Assembly: GCA_964058805.1 (NCBI GenBank)
Contig: CAXKVV010001515.1
Coordinates: forward strand, 1 to 33,947
From: Schoenoplectus triqueter
Lineage: Eukaryota > Streptophyta > Magnoliopsida > Poales > Cyperaceae
Length of the DNA: 33,947 nucleotides
Direction of reading: 5' to 3'
The notes under the pieces were generated by a model. The model did no database searches. It saw nothing but the letters and a program-made list of their open reading frames with translations, and was not told where the DNA came from. The translations under genes were made by a program, and so were the position numbers. This document shows, one piece after another, positions 19,199 through 29,948 of this stretch (within the stretch, counting starts at the first letter, position 1; each line of letters starts with the position of its first letter).

Positions 19199-19505
19199 TA
19201 ACTGTATTTATCTAAAAAAATATTCTATTAGTGGGATCATAAAATTTGTACCAACGGGACCTTTTTGCATATCCGATAAAATAACAACTAACAGTCTTTT
19301 CATCCAACTTCTTCTCTTGTGGCCTATAAGGCCGAGGTTCAGCTGGACAACTCCAAATTCTAAAATGTCGGAGACTAGATTTTCGTCCAGTCCACAACTC
19401 ATATGGAGTTTTATTTGCTACCTTAGTCGGTACCTGATTTAAAATATATGTTGTTGTCTTATATGCTTCTCCCTAGAGGTTCAATGGAAACGAGGTATGA
19501 GAAAT
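19199..19505 (-). pseudogene. pol: Ty1/copia integrase, C-terminal part
   Basis: The minus strand reads SFPLNL-stop-GEAYKTTTYILNQVPTKV, KTPYELWTGRKSSLRHFRIW, KKLDEKTVSCYFIGYAKRS and YKFYDPTNRIFF. This is the end of the copia integrase core and its conserved C-terminal block. The stop after LNL stands where the family has Trp (TGG to TAG). The catalytic D,D,E residues lie further 5' and are missing, because the element stops at about 19505. Confidence 0.88.
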
Positions 19506-19557
19506 GTTAACATGTGATTCTTCGTTCTTTGCAAGTACTTTAGTACCCTTTTGGCTG
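19504..19557 (-). repeat. Displaced 54-bp copia RNase H fragment at a junction
   Basis: This block matches 17765-17818 with four mismatches (ATGTTAACATGTGATTCTTC at the start, TTAGTACCCTTTTGGCTG at the end, plus-strand reading). It encodes the KAAKRVLRYLQ...KNHML part of RNase H on the minus strand. It sits between copia integrase and LINE sequence, where it does not belong in either element. The mismatches show it is not a very fresh copy of the neighbouring RNase H. Confidence 0.9.
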
Positions 19558-20280
19558 GAAGCGATGTTTCATCTGGCAAAAGAAAATGCAACTGGCCTCG
19601 ATGGCTTTCCGGCGAAATTCTTCCAAAAATATTGGCACATCCGGAAGCAAGATCTCATTCAGATCATCCATGACTTTTATGATAACAAAGTAGATTTGTG
19701 GCGCCTAAACAAGGCTCATATCACCTTAATACCTAAAAAACTATGGGCTAATCGACGGAAAGATTTTCATCATATCAGCGTCATCTCGGCTATCCCAAAG
19801 ATTATCACCAAGCTATTAGCGGATCGCCTAAGCAAAGTCCTTCCGTACTTGACTTCGAAGAACCAAACAACATTTGTACACGAACGGATGATAACTGAGA
19901 CTTTCCTTCTTGAACGACAATCCCTATCATTCCTACACAAAGAGAAAATCTCGTCGGTTCTTCTTAAGGTAGACTTCAAGAAAACATTTGATACAATTTA
20001 GTGGGACTACTTGATCAACCTCATGAGAAAGAGATGATTTCCTGACAAGTGGATCTCATAGATGCACTACCTTTTCATATCGTCATCATCAGTGGTTCGC
20101 ATTAATGCCCAAGAAGGAACCATATTTTTCCATCGTCGAGGATTACAACATGGAGACCCGCTATCACCCATGCTCTTCATCTTAGTGGTCGAGACTCTTC
20201 AAACACTCATCAGTAACACCCAACAAGACTTGATACAGACACATCAGTCTCAAACAGAAAATGTTACAATTTGTAGATGA
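19558..20280 (+). pseudogene. LINE ORF2 reverse transcriptase, N-terminal and central blocks
   Basis: The frame shows ATGLDGFPAKFFQKYW, AHITLIPKK, FHHISVISAIPKIITKLLADRL, LLKVDFKKTFDTI, a stop, WDYLINLM, two more stops, and then GLQHGDPLSPMLFILVVETL. These are the standard blocks of L1-clade RT (family pattern GPDGFP, LIPK, RPIS, DF.KAFD, GL.QGDPLSP). All three segments are in the same frame, broken by stops at about 20000-20060. The first catalytic Asp (VDF) is present. The frame leaves the family pattern after about 20250, where a shift moves the next block. Confidence 0.88.
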
Positions 20281-20545
20281 AACAATTATTTTCACGCCAG
20301 CACATCCGCATAATCTCCAAACAATCATGAAAGTTCTCATGAACTTTGCTACGTTATCCGGCTTACACATCAACATCCTAAAGAGTGGATTTGTGCCTAT
20401 CGTCATTCCACTACAACACATTATGACGATCACGTCTATATTACGGTGTCAGCCGCTTCAATTACCCATAACGTACATCGGCTTACCATTGACGCATAAA
20501 AAACCTACAAATAAATTATTTTATCCAATGATCTCAGCATTATAG
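20261..20545 (+). pseudogene. LINE ORF2 reverse transcriptase, catalytic-pair block
   Basis: This frame, shifted by one from the previous block, reads MLQFVDETIIFTPA and then TIMKVLMNFATLSGLHIN, LKSGFVPI and ITYIGLPL. FVDE stands where active RTs have YADD, so the second catalytic Asp is Glu. With the stops and shift this confirms inactivity. ITYIGLPLTHKKP matches the usual YLGLPLG..k block of plant L1 elements. Confidence 0.85.
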
Positions 20546-21585
20546 TGAAAACTGCAAAATATCAATGACACATTGTCGATAGAAGGAAGAGCTATACTTC
20601 TCAACTCTGTCCTAAACGCCCTGCCAATTTATTATATGCAGATCTTCAGGTTGCTACAAGGAATTATAAACCATGTAATTATACTCACAAGGAAATTCCT
20701 GTGGAGAGGCAATGACTAAATTCTCGGGAGGACATTGCCTAATTAGCTGGGGAATGATCACTATTCCAAAAAATAAAGGAGGTCTTGGGGTAATAGACCT
20801 ACGTGCTCAAAATGAATCATTAATTCTTAGATGATTATGGACACTACATATTAACTCAACCTCATTGTAGACTGTCAAACTTCGCATCCAGTTAGGCATC
20901 CGATTTATACAAGGCTTAGCCACGACCCCCGCTGACTCGCTACCATACTTCCTTTGAGACCTTCAAACCATAATACCCTTATTCCGATAATGCACATCAA
21001 CGCCCGATCGCGATCAAATCAACATCTGGATATTAACAGAGGATGGGGGATACTCCTCCAAGTCTGTGTATGCATTTATCACCCATACAGGATCCTAAGT
21101 AAAGTCAGAATCTTATGGAACCTCAGAATCCTAAGTAAAGTCAGAATCTTTCTCTGACTGCTGACAAAAGATTGAGTGCTCACCAACGCCAACCTGCGCA
21201 AAAGAAATTGGCCATGCGGCACTTCTTGTGTACTGTGTTCAACAAATGCAGATGAGGATGCGGACCATCTGTTCATTCTATGAGCCTACTCTAGAAGAAT
21301 TTGGAACGACATCATGCCGACATACATTGCACCTCCATCGACAATAGATCAATTGCCATTCTTACTACATAGGACAACACAACTTTCGAGCAAGCAAGCT
21401 CAATTGGTGGCGGCAAGATATTAGAACATATTGAAAGAGCACAATCAGCGTATATTCCAAAATAATAAAAGGCCGACCGAATGACTTCTCATACGGATAA
21501 TTACAGAGAACCTACTATGGGAAAGAATTTGAATTGAGGATGCCGCCTGTATAACTCGCTTACATCTCATTTGGATCTTAGATAG
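20546..21585 (+). pseudogene. LINE ORF2 C-terminal region with zf-RVT-like motif
   Basis: Degraded sequence continues the ORF2 tail: LQNINDTLSIEGRAILLNSVLNALPIYYMQ (about 20551-20645) and FLWRGND soon after. Near 21225-21310 comes CVLCSTNADEDADHLFIL, a stop, and AYSRRIWNDI. The last block follows the C..C......DHLF..C....W pattern of the zinc-binding RT tail (zf-RVT), with the second Cys position replaced by a stop. Many stops and shifts occur in between. Confidence 0.75.
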
Positions 21586-21756
21586 ATGGTTTTTTTTTTT
21601 GTGTACATTCCCTCTTATTAATTTAATGAAAATTGAGTAGGCAATTTGCCTACTCCTCTAAAGAAAGAAATAAGTGGGCCCTATTAGCTCAATATGGGTA
21701 CAACACTTTCTTTCATAGCTCACTCAAAGCAACCCATTCAAAACTCTATATGGTTC

Positions 21757-22116
21757 TGTTGAGAAGCGAATAATCAGAGAGCAATCACGTAATACGAAAG
21801 AAGAAAAAAATTGAGAACAAGAACACAGATTTTATGTGGGAAGCCCTCAAGGGGAAGAAAACTCACGGCCGCTGCCAAAATAGTTTTCACTAATATTCAA
21901 GGTTCGGTTACATTCAGAATTATATTTGAGATTATGTATATATATATATAAATAAAATCATAAAATCTAAACCTTAATATGAGCCATCGGTAAAAGAATT
22001 TTAATATAATTTGACTTTTCAGAAATAATTTTCTCTGAACTGAAATAATTTTCTTCGTAACCTCAGACACAGCTCGTAGGGGGCTGCTGCTCCCCTGCCA
22101 CCTCGCATACATAACA
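21757..22116 (-). repeat. Solo Ty1/copia LTR (360 bp) with target duplication
   Basis: The segment starts TGTTGAGAAG and ends CATACATAACA on the plus strand; read on the minus strand it begins TGTTATGTATGCG and ends TTCTCAACA. It is flanked by GGTTC (21752-21756) and GGTTA (22117-22121), a 5-bp target duplication with one change. It splits the gypsy integrase between LYG and the following YAPPP, so removing it rejoins the family reading frame order. The minus orientation is supported by a TATA-rich string at about 21934-21952 followed by leader-like sequence towards the CTCAACA end. A solo LTR results from recombination between the two LTRs of a full element. Confidence 0.9.
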
Positions 22117-22243
22117 GGTTATGCACCACCACTTCTACACACTAGTGCTCCTCTAGAGTGTGATGTGCATGCAGTTAAATGAGTTGATGCATGGAAGACA
22201 GAACTATTGAGGAGCTCAGGAGAACTTCAAAGTATTAGATAGA

Positions 22244-22582
22244 ATGAAAAAGTTCACAGATGGCAAGAGGTTAGAAAGGAGTTTTGAAATTGGTGATTGG
22301 ATGTTTCTCACGTTACAACAATACTGGCAGGTTTCAGCATTAGATACAAAGCATTCTAAACTTAGTGCAAAGTTCTGTGGACCCTTTGAGATGCTTGAAA
22401 AAGTTGGCACAATAACGTACCGATTGAAATTACCACCTAGTTCCCATATACACACTAACTTTCATATATCCCAACTGAGGTCAAGGATTGATAAGGAAGA
22501 AGCTGTAGAACCGACATTTCCAATATTGGGTCCTGATGGAGGGATAAGATTGTTGCCAGAAATGATTCTGGCAAGAAAATAA
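22244..22582 (+). pseudogene. pol: Ty3/gypsy integrase C-terminal (GPF/Y) domain
   Basis: The frame has GDWMFLTLQQYWQ, KLSAKFCGPFEMLEKVGTI, YRLKLPPSSHIHTNFHISQL and then RPD-like tail sequence. This is the GPF/Y module and the conserved HPVFHVSQLR-like block of chromovirus integrases, with HPVFHVSQL here read as IHTNFHISQL. It helps the integrase oligomerise and contact DNA. It ends at TAA 22580-22582; the natural continuation is in another frame from about 22585. Confidence 0.87.
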
Positions 22583-22583
22583 T

Positions 22584-22790
22584 CAAAAGGAATCACACTC
22601 CATAGTGCAAGTGCTCATTAAATGGCTTAATACTGCCAAAGAAGGGCCAACACGAGAAGATTATGATTATATTACAAAGAATTATTCTAATTTAATCCTT
22701 AGGGACAAGGATTTGGTGGAGAGGGGAATATCAGCTACTAAAATTGGTCAGTTGGTAGCCTTTGGTGAATTTGAACTGGTCAGCAGATAA
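22584..22790 (+). pseudogene. pol: Chromodomain-like end of gypsy integrase
   Basis: After a frameshift the sequence reads SIVQVLIKWLNTAKEGPTREDYDYI, then NLILRDKDLVERG. It follows the VLVKW.g....EATWED...L...FP...LEDK pattern of chromovirus integrase tails, which bind chromatin and steer insertion. The aromatic Trp of ATWED is Arg here (PTREDYD). The stop codon lies at about 22788-22790. Confidence 0.75.
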
Positions 22791-22798
22791 AAAAAGAA

Positions 22799-23170
22799 TG
22801 AAAGCGCACTCGGCCACGTGGATAGGCTTCTTAATGTTGACAAAAGCCCATTTGGAATAAAATTAAATCTGGAGCAACGCTGAGCTGGCTTGGGGATCGT
22901 TTCGGCACGTTCAACTGTCACACTTATCTTCAGTCTTTTTTTTTTGTATCTTTCTTATTTTCTTTTGTAATGGAAGTATAAAAGGACTATCTAGTATTGT
23001 TGAGAGCATTTTTTGGCATGTAATCAAACCCTAAACTATCAATTATCATAGCGGCTTACAACTTTCAGCAGCCATTTTGCTTTTTGTTCTTATTTTTCTT
23101 ATCAGTTCTTATTGCATTCCCCTTATAATTTAGCCTATTTTAGTTCTATTCTCCAATTAATCACATAACA
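22799..23170 (+). repeat. Possible 3' LTR of the chromovirus-like element
   Basis: An A-rich tract (AAAAAAAGAA) follows the stop codon, then TG at 22799. A G-box (CCACGTGG) lies at about 22814 and a TATA box (TATAAAAGG) at about 22977-22985. The stretch could end at CACATAACA (23170). Order and size suit a chromovirus LTR, but without the 5' LTR the boundaries are not proven. Confidence 0.35.
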
Positions 23171-26130
23171 GAATCAATAAAATGATTAATTCTTGAGCGG
23201 AATCAAATCACATCTGTCCAAACATGAATTGCAATTAGAAATGGATATTCTTTTGTGTTCAGAGTGGATGGAGAGAATGTTGTGATTTGAAAGGTTTCGA
23301 ATTGTGCTTTGAAATATACCCAAAAACGGAGGTAATTTGGTGACACTTTCTTCGTCGAAGCAGAAATTAAGGACATTTCTGCCCCTTCTTTGTTGTTAAG
23401 AGGCGTCGCCCAGTACAATCGCCAGACTACAATTGCAATCATCTCTCCTCTCTTTTTCTAACAATTTGTTATTTTTTTTTTGAAATTTTATGCTTCTTCT
23501 CATCTTCACAAACGCCCTGCACAAACCCTAGTTAAGATTGGATGCATATGGCAATACAAAATAAATTAGATGAACTTTAGAGTTAATTTTTATTGAAGAA
23601 TAAATTCTCTCCAATACAGAATCAGGCATCTCATGAAATTTCAATCTCAAAAATAAATCTTTTCTTCTTTTTAAGTGAATTGAAACCATTTTTACGAGAA
23701 TTTATTCTGATCATTGCGTTAGAATTTGCTATTGAACGTTCTGAATCAGTAGTGGCTAAGGCGTGCTGAATCGGCCCAGTTTTTGGCAACCGTGCAAAAG
23801 GGCATTTTTACCTTTTATCAGTTCAAAGTTCTTATTGACATGATCCTTGGGCTTCACAAAATTGCCTTGCAAGTTAGAATCATTTCATTTAAAATGGGCT
23901 GGTATCTTAACGGAAGCCCATTAACCAGCATATTAAACATATATATTTAAATGTTGCTTTTCAGATTAACCAGCTCATTGAAGTTATATTATATGTACAT
24001 TTAATGTAAAATGGACTGGGAACAAACCTAGCCATAACATTCAAATTTTGTGACATTTAAATTATATTAATGTTCTTTTTATTTTAATGTTATTTTTTGA
24101 GGGAAATGTCTATATTAATGTTCAAAAGTTGCCAACGATCAACATACTTTTCATTTATGTTCTTGTTTATTTTGTGTTGCAGATTACAGTATCCACCTCT
24201 TCCGTGTATCAAATTCAAAAGAGATCTCCTACCCATCATTTATTTCTAACGAAATAATAGGGGACTTAATTAATCAAAGCATTTTCAATTAAGGTTTGGC
24301 AGTTCAAGTTGACCAAGGAATCTCCGGATTTAAATTTCTATTGTTGGGTCTATTAATTATGTTAATATTCATGATTACATGTTATATCACATGAAACTAC
24401 AGAAAATTCAGAATCATTTTTTTCTGAGCCATTTCATTCCAGAGTCCACATGACTCACCACCCCATGTGGGTTCATGCATTTTAGTTGACTGCATTAGAC
24501 GCCTTCAACAAATAAAACATGGCTTAGAATCTTAGCTCAACCAAGAAATCTTTCTCGGCTCTTGTTATGCCAACAAACTCTTATGCAGTTATGCTCCCCT
24601 CAAAAAGAAAAGATAAAAAATAATTAGCGCATGATTCGCACAGGCTTTACAAGATAATACCGTTGTTTTTTTTAAAAAAAAAAAGAATCGTAATTTTCAA
24701 GATATACTACCAATTGACAAACGATTTTTTTTTCTTGTAATTATGGAGGTTTTAAAATTTCAAATTTCTGTACCCCGAGTCATAGTTATTTAAGACCAAA
24801 CTTTTTGTATGAAATATCGTAAATGGGAATCTAATACTAGTTGGGAATTAAAATAAAGCTCACTTTTACAAAAAAATAATAAAAAATGACCTAACAAAAC
24901 AGACAGATTGAATTTAAAATAAAGTTCTCTATCTTTTCAGAAATTCTAACATGATCGTACAAATAAGTGACATTCTTAATGTGTTAAAAAATAATTGATT
25001 TGATTGCAAATATCCAACATATTAAAAAATAGAATCTGATTATTTGTTATTATAGAATAACTAAAAAGACTAAATCGGATAGTCCTTTTCCTACCAAGTG
25101 ATATCCATGAGGAAATTAAATAAAAAAAGGACAACAAGTTTTGGGGCAACGGAGAGATCCTGTTGATGGGGATGAGGGGTTAGAACATTTCTTCTAGCAG
25201 GCTATTAATCACTTCTTTTATGCATAATTGATGTTGTTACTATTTATGCATATATTTTTGTAAATTCTCTTATGGAGATACATTATGTGAAGTTGCACAA
25301 GCTTCAAAGTATAATTATTGTTCATCAAATAACTAATAACTCTTCTTTTTATGTACTTCGGACTTCGGAATACATCTCTTCTTTTTACTTGTTTCAGTGT
25401 TTCCTGACAACACACATGGAATAGTCGCTACGAATAAAATCATAGTTTATTTGGAATTGAAACATTTAATTTTTCTTCTTTCAGTTTACTATATTACTTT
25501 GACACCGTCCCCAATTGAGACAGATTCACTTAATAACCAGAACTGACTCTACTGTATCAGGCTTGTACAATTAATGTGAGATTCAGACATTCAAAATTGT
25601 CATCATTAATAAAAGATGAATATAGTTTATTTTGATGAAATTTTGGAAAAACTCCAACTTGTCTAATTTTGACCATGTATAAAATATCTGTCATGTGAGC
25701 TAAGAGAAGTTATGTCAGAGTTTGATCGTCCTCTATTTGTATTAACCAAATTAATTTGCTCTGAACTGGTTATTAGTTTATCATACAACATGCCGCATGA
25801 AGAAGTAGAAAGAAGTCCACATGGTAGTTAAACCGTTGTAAGTTGTAACCGACCAAATTAGAGGAATCTAGTAGTTAAGCAAGTTTAGTTTCTCTGTGGC
25901 ACCTTCCCATTGGTACCTTTTGTACCAATTTTGGAGCATGTATCTTTGTTCCAAAATTTAAAAACTTTACATTGTTCAATGTTCATAGATTTTAAATATG
26001 CAAAAAGTTAGTAACATATTTGAACTAAATCAGGTTTCTGCATGAAGAATATTATCAAAATATAAGCTCAATAATTAGATTCCCTTATTTAAAGAACAAA
26101 TTAAAATTGCTCGTTCTGAACGGTGACAAC
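23171..26130. other. Unassigned AT-rich DNA
   Basis: Nearly 3 kb shows no supported gene. Short open frames (such as 23203-23442 minus and 25218-25415 minus) have no recognisable features. There is a poly-T/poly-A run at 24665-24683. It may be old intergenic DNA or decayed elements; I see no terminal repeats. Confidence 0.6.
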
Positions 26131-26405
26131 CATAATAACAAATTCATATTCAGAAATTATTTGGTGAGGATAAAAATTTAAGATTAAGATATAATATGAG
26201 TATAATTTAAGAATAGTTTATTTTATATACTATATATAAAAAATATATTAAAAATATAAAATTCTGATTAAAATAAACAAAATTGTTTTATTCGTGAATA
26301 ATTTACGAATAAAATATTTTTTGATCAGAAAAATATACTATATATTAAACTAACCGAAACAAAAAATAAATTATTTACGAATTAAACGTGAATTTTATGA
26401 CTATG
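26131..26405 (-). mobile_element. hAT-like MITE, copy 1 (275 bp)
   Basis: On the plus strand it begins CATAATAACAAATTC and ends GTGAATTTTATGACTATG, matching the reverse complement of the MITE at 32158-32487. Internal blocks also match, for example TATATTAAAAATATAAAATTC and TTTTATTCGTGAATAATTTACG. Flanking octamers GTGACAAC (26123-26130) and ATGATAAC (26406-26413) agree at six of eight bases, the two differences being transitions, so they look like an aged 8-bp target duplication. The element has no coding capacity and would have moved with another element's transposase. Confidence 0.8.
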
Positions 26406-26959
26406 ATGATAACTCAAGTAAGTAGTCAGTACAGAACCCACAAGGTGTCACAAAGCTTAGCATTACAGAAGAGCTGGAAGGATTCTCTATGGTCAAAACC
26501 TGGGGAAAGCGAGGAGAGATAGATTTGAGCAGTCAGACACGACGTCATCCGTATTTCTTGCAAAATCAAGTCCTATAGGCTATTTGGGGAAGGTATTACG
26601 CATTCATAATTAGATTTATCATGTTACCAACTAAGGGCTGTTCGGTTGCACAGTTGGAATGGATATGGATTTGAGTTTTGAACTAATTTTACTGTAGACG
26701 GTGGGAAAAGACCCATCGTCGGGTCCCAACCCAGTCCGGGCAATTTCTGAAAAAAATCAGACCGACTCGGAAAAACATATGGAACCAGTCCTTTTCTTTT
26801 TTACGGTTTAGCACGGATTTGAGTTGAGTTTTTTTTTAAAAATCTGTCACGTCTTCAACACGGATTTGGGATTTTCTAATTTTTGAATAATTGAAAAAAT
26901 AAATTATATTAAAATTATTACTAAAAATTTATTGAAGTAATTTTTTACAGTTTTTGGAA
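26406..26959. other. Unassigned DNA, possible decayed element from 26637
   Basis: No gene is visible. AGGGCTGTTCGGTTGCACAG at about 26634 resembles the kind of end seen in plant non-autonomous DNA elements, and the following 600 bases are rich in ACCGG/CCGGT-type strings unlike their surroundings. I could not find a matching opposite end, so no element is claimed. Confidence 0.3.
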
Positions 26960-27060
26960 TTTTGATATTTTTTTTGAAAATTTTGGGAGTTTTTTGGATT
27001 TTTTTTGAAAATTTTGGGAGTTTTTTGGATTTTTTTTGAAAATTCTGGAAATTTGTTGAA
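26960..27060 (+). repeat. 31-bp tandem repeat, three units
   Basis: GAAAATTTTGGGAG starts at 26976 and 27007, with a variant GAAAATTCTGGAAA at 27038, each followed by TTTTTTGGATTTTTTTT or similar. The strict spacing is 31 bases. It is a simple minisatellite in T-rich DNA. Confidence 0.85.
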
Positions 27061-29948
27061 ATTGTTTTGAAATCATTTCAATTTCAAATAATTACCAAAA
27101 AACTAACCCGGAAGGACCGGACCGACGTGGACAAGCTCCAATATGTGCGGGGTTCTCGCTCCACCTCCAAAAAAAATATTCCAGTTAAGACCGGTTCGTC
27201 AACCTATCGATCCATCCAACACGTTACACATGGAAGATGGAACGACTGAATTTAAACCAAACCGGACTGGACCGGCTTATTTTCTAAACACTGTCAGCAA
27301 CTGGTAATTGTTTAATTGAAAAATTAGTATTTGCTATTGTGATGTTTTAAAAATATAAAAAATTATATATTCATGTGAAAAAGAAAGAAAAAAAATTATA
27401 ATTTAGTAATTAGTATAAATTTCAATCATGAATACATAATTAATGTAAAATAAATACAGAATTGAGAGAAAAATTGACATTTATAATTTAAAGAAAGTTA
27501 AAATTCATAATCGATGACAATCCAAGAAAAATAAAATAAAATAGAGTAATTACATTCCTAAATTATAAAGCATTATGTGTAACAATCAAAATTGAGAGAG
27601 TTATAACTTCAACACAAATTGTCATAGAGATGATAACATTATTTGACGAATAACTTAATTCGATGATTGATATTATCTTTAGGAATTCAATAAAAAAATT
27701 CAAATCGTTGCAGAATCAGAACATTTACATGCTTAATAAGGAGTAGAGAAAAAGACAGTATATAAATCACGACTCATTGACTCCAGGGAAGCTGTCAAAA
27801 GTACTAACTTATTGAAGATAATATATATTGAGAAGATGAAACATCTATCTCATCTTTTGTTTTAATTATTTTTTCTCTTGCAGAAAACATTATATAACAG
27901 CATAATTCATTTTTTTAAATTTACATAAAATTGAAATTATGAACTTTCATTCTTTTTATATTTTTATAGTAATACATTATTTTTTTTGGCAGCTTACAAA
28001 TGAAAGTTTTGAAATCTTCACAAATTACTAGTGATATCTTACTCTCTTTTTGCGATAATAAATAGTTTATTGGATGCAATTTGTATAGGGCATGATTTTG
28101 TTAATTCTAGGAAAAAAGACTCCGTGCATGATATACTATTTAAAGTGGAGGGAATAAAAGATGAAACAAAAATTATTGGCGTCAAAGATAAAATAGAGTC
28201 CAAATTATTAGATTTTTTCCGTAAAAAATAATATCTAACTCCAATTGTAATGAACTCTTCCTCGCCAAATTAATTACTCTTTTCTTTGTTTTAATAAGGA
28301 GATCCACATTGATCATTATCTTCCATTAATAAAATATCATCATGCCATTTTCATTTTATAAAAAATTAAGGTAAAGAAAAATGGTTAAGTTCTTTAGAAT
28401 CTTAAAAGAATTAAATGATTGCGTCTTTACACCGCATGATGAAATCTTTGTTTAGTGATTATATGATTGAAGTCCTCTAGATTATTTTAAGGTGCTTCGA
28501 GTACATTAAAGTATGTATAATTGTAATTTAATGCTAATTAAATAAGATAGTCTACAATTAACATCATATGATTTCACATGGCATCATCGAACCTCTCAGG
28601 CATGTGGAAATACTAGTTTACATAATAATGTTATGTATTATTTTACATAATACATAATTGGCACTATAGCACTATACATAATACATTTGCAATTCATTAC
28701 TTAAAAAACTCAATGCTTTAATAAATTTCTTTGCTTTATTTTTACTTCACTTAACATATAAAAGTTTGAAATACAACAATTTACCTGTGTATAGCCTACA
28801 AAAAAGAAATTACCTACGTGAATCATCACTCCAACCAATGATGTAGATTATCCTGACATGAGTATATATAGCGCAACCATCGTCAACAAATTGTTTTAAT
28901 ATTCGACGTTATATAAATTAGAGCTATAACTCGAGTTGGCTCTCACAATATAGTACTTAAAAAATAATTAATATTATAAAATTTTAAATATGTTTAGCAA
29001 AATTTTAAACTAAAAAAATTAGACACAATATTTTTAAGTGCTAAATAATAATGATAATTATAATAATAATTATAATAATAAATAATATAACTAAACACAT
29101 AATAATCTATAAATGATTATATAGAAAAATTGGATCATTTTAAGAGTTAATTTTCACTTGAAATATATTATATATATATTATTTTAAATGAGTAGAGAGA
29201 AACTATTTTATATGAACTCTTGAATTTAAGAAGATGAAAAGATTTAAATAAAATTAATGGTGGAGAAAAGTGATGATGTGGTATTCTTGAAATTTTTTAA
29301 AATTTAACCTTCTTTATACGTTAAGAATTTTCAAATTAATATGGGCCCACAAATAAAATTTAATTAAGGCTAGTGGATCCGTTCTAATCATCAAGAAGAA
29401 TCTCCTAAGAGTCCAGCGTATGATACGTAATTTGGAACCACTCAAAGACTTGATTCTTTTTTACTTCTTTTCTTTTAATTATTGCTCCCAAAGGGGCGCA
29501 TAATTGACAAGTTATTTCGTTACTGTCGAACTCATTTAATGAATAAAGCAAAGATAATGAAAGAAATGCATGCTTCAAATAATAGTACTAATTATAGAAA
29601 AAGATCTTACAAAAAATATAGTGGAAAATGAAAAATAAATAAAATCTATAAAGTTATGTTCTTTTTACTTTTTTCGAGGCAAGTAGGCAAGTGTCACTTT
29701 TTGATATTTTTAAATAAAAATCGAGTCCATTAAAGCTTCAAACCGTCCTTTAGAAAATAAGACGAGTCTTAACTACTAGGCCAATTCAAACGCTCAATTG
29801 GTATCCTTTTTTATGGAACATTCTTTTGGATTATACCTTAAAAAACATTATATTCCAATCCTTATAATTGTTATCAATTTTACATTTTTACTCTTATTAA
29901 TTGCTTAATTTTAACTCAAAAATATCATTGCAATAAAAATTGTGTTAT
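27061..29948. other. Unassigned AT-rich DNA
   Basis: About 2.9 kb has no supported gene. Small open frames at 27067-27249 and 28031-28231 are short and unrecognised. A perfect 10-bp hairpin, TTATGTATTA / TAATACATAA with a 7-base loop, lies at 28631-28657. Confidence 0.55.

Larger units (their letters stand above)
16146..19505 (-). mobile_element. Ty1/copia retrotransposon remnant, minus strand, 5' truncated
   Basis: Reading the minus strand from right to left, the order is integrase C-terminal end, linker, reverse transcriptase, RNase H, polypurine tract and 3' LTR. This is the domain order of Ty1/copia. The 5' LTR, gag, protease and most of integrase are missing; the element is cut at about 19505, where a displaced 54-bp copia fragment and then a LINE follow. 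Several in-frame stops and frameshifts show it is dead. Many stops are of CAG-to-TAG or TGG-to-TGA/TAG type, which fits deamination of methylated cytosine. Confidence 0.92.
19558..21670 (+). mobile_element. L1-type LINE remnant, 5' truncated, plus strand
   Basis: ORF2-type reverse transcriptase blocks are followed by a zf-RVT-like tail and a 3' end with TTTTTTTTTTTGTGTACATTCCCTC, then GAGTAGGCAATTTGCCTACTCC and an A-rich end near 21655-21670. The start is cut inside the RT domain, as is usual for LINEs, or by the rearrangement at 19557. Multiple stops and at least one frameshift show it is inactive. A 34-bp local tandem duplication (TCCTAAGTAAAGTCAGAATC) lies at about 21089-21150. Confidence 0.88.
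21671..22790 (+). mobile_element. Ty3/gypsy chromovirus-like tail, interrupted by a solo LTR
   Basis: A second gypsy element begins right after the LINE end with the last part of the integrase core (YGYNTFFHSSLKAT, 21690-21735) and resumes after the solo LTR with APPPLLHTSAPLE (from 22117). It then shows the integrase C-terminal domain and a chromodomain-like tail. The presence of that tail separates it from the Tat-like element at the window start. It is a dead fragment with stops and shifts, and upstream pol is missing because LINE sequence abuts it. Confidence 0.85.

Noticed and set aside
26634..27290. Possible DNA transposon starting AGGGCTGTTCGGTT
   Set aside because: No matching inverted end or target duplication could be found, so the limits and class are unsupported.
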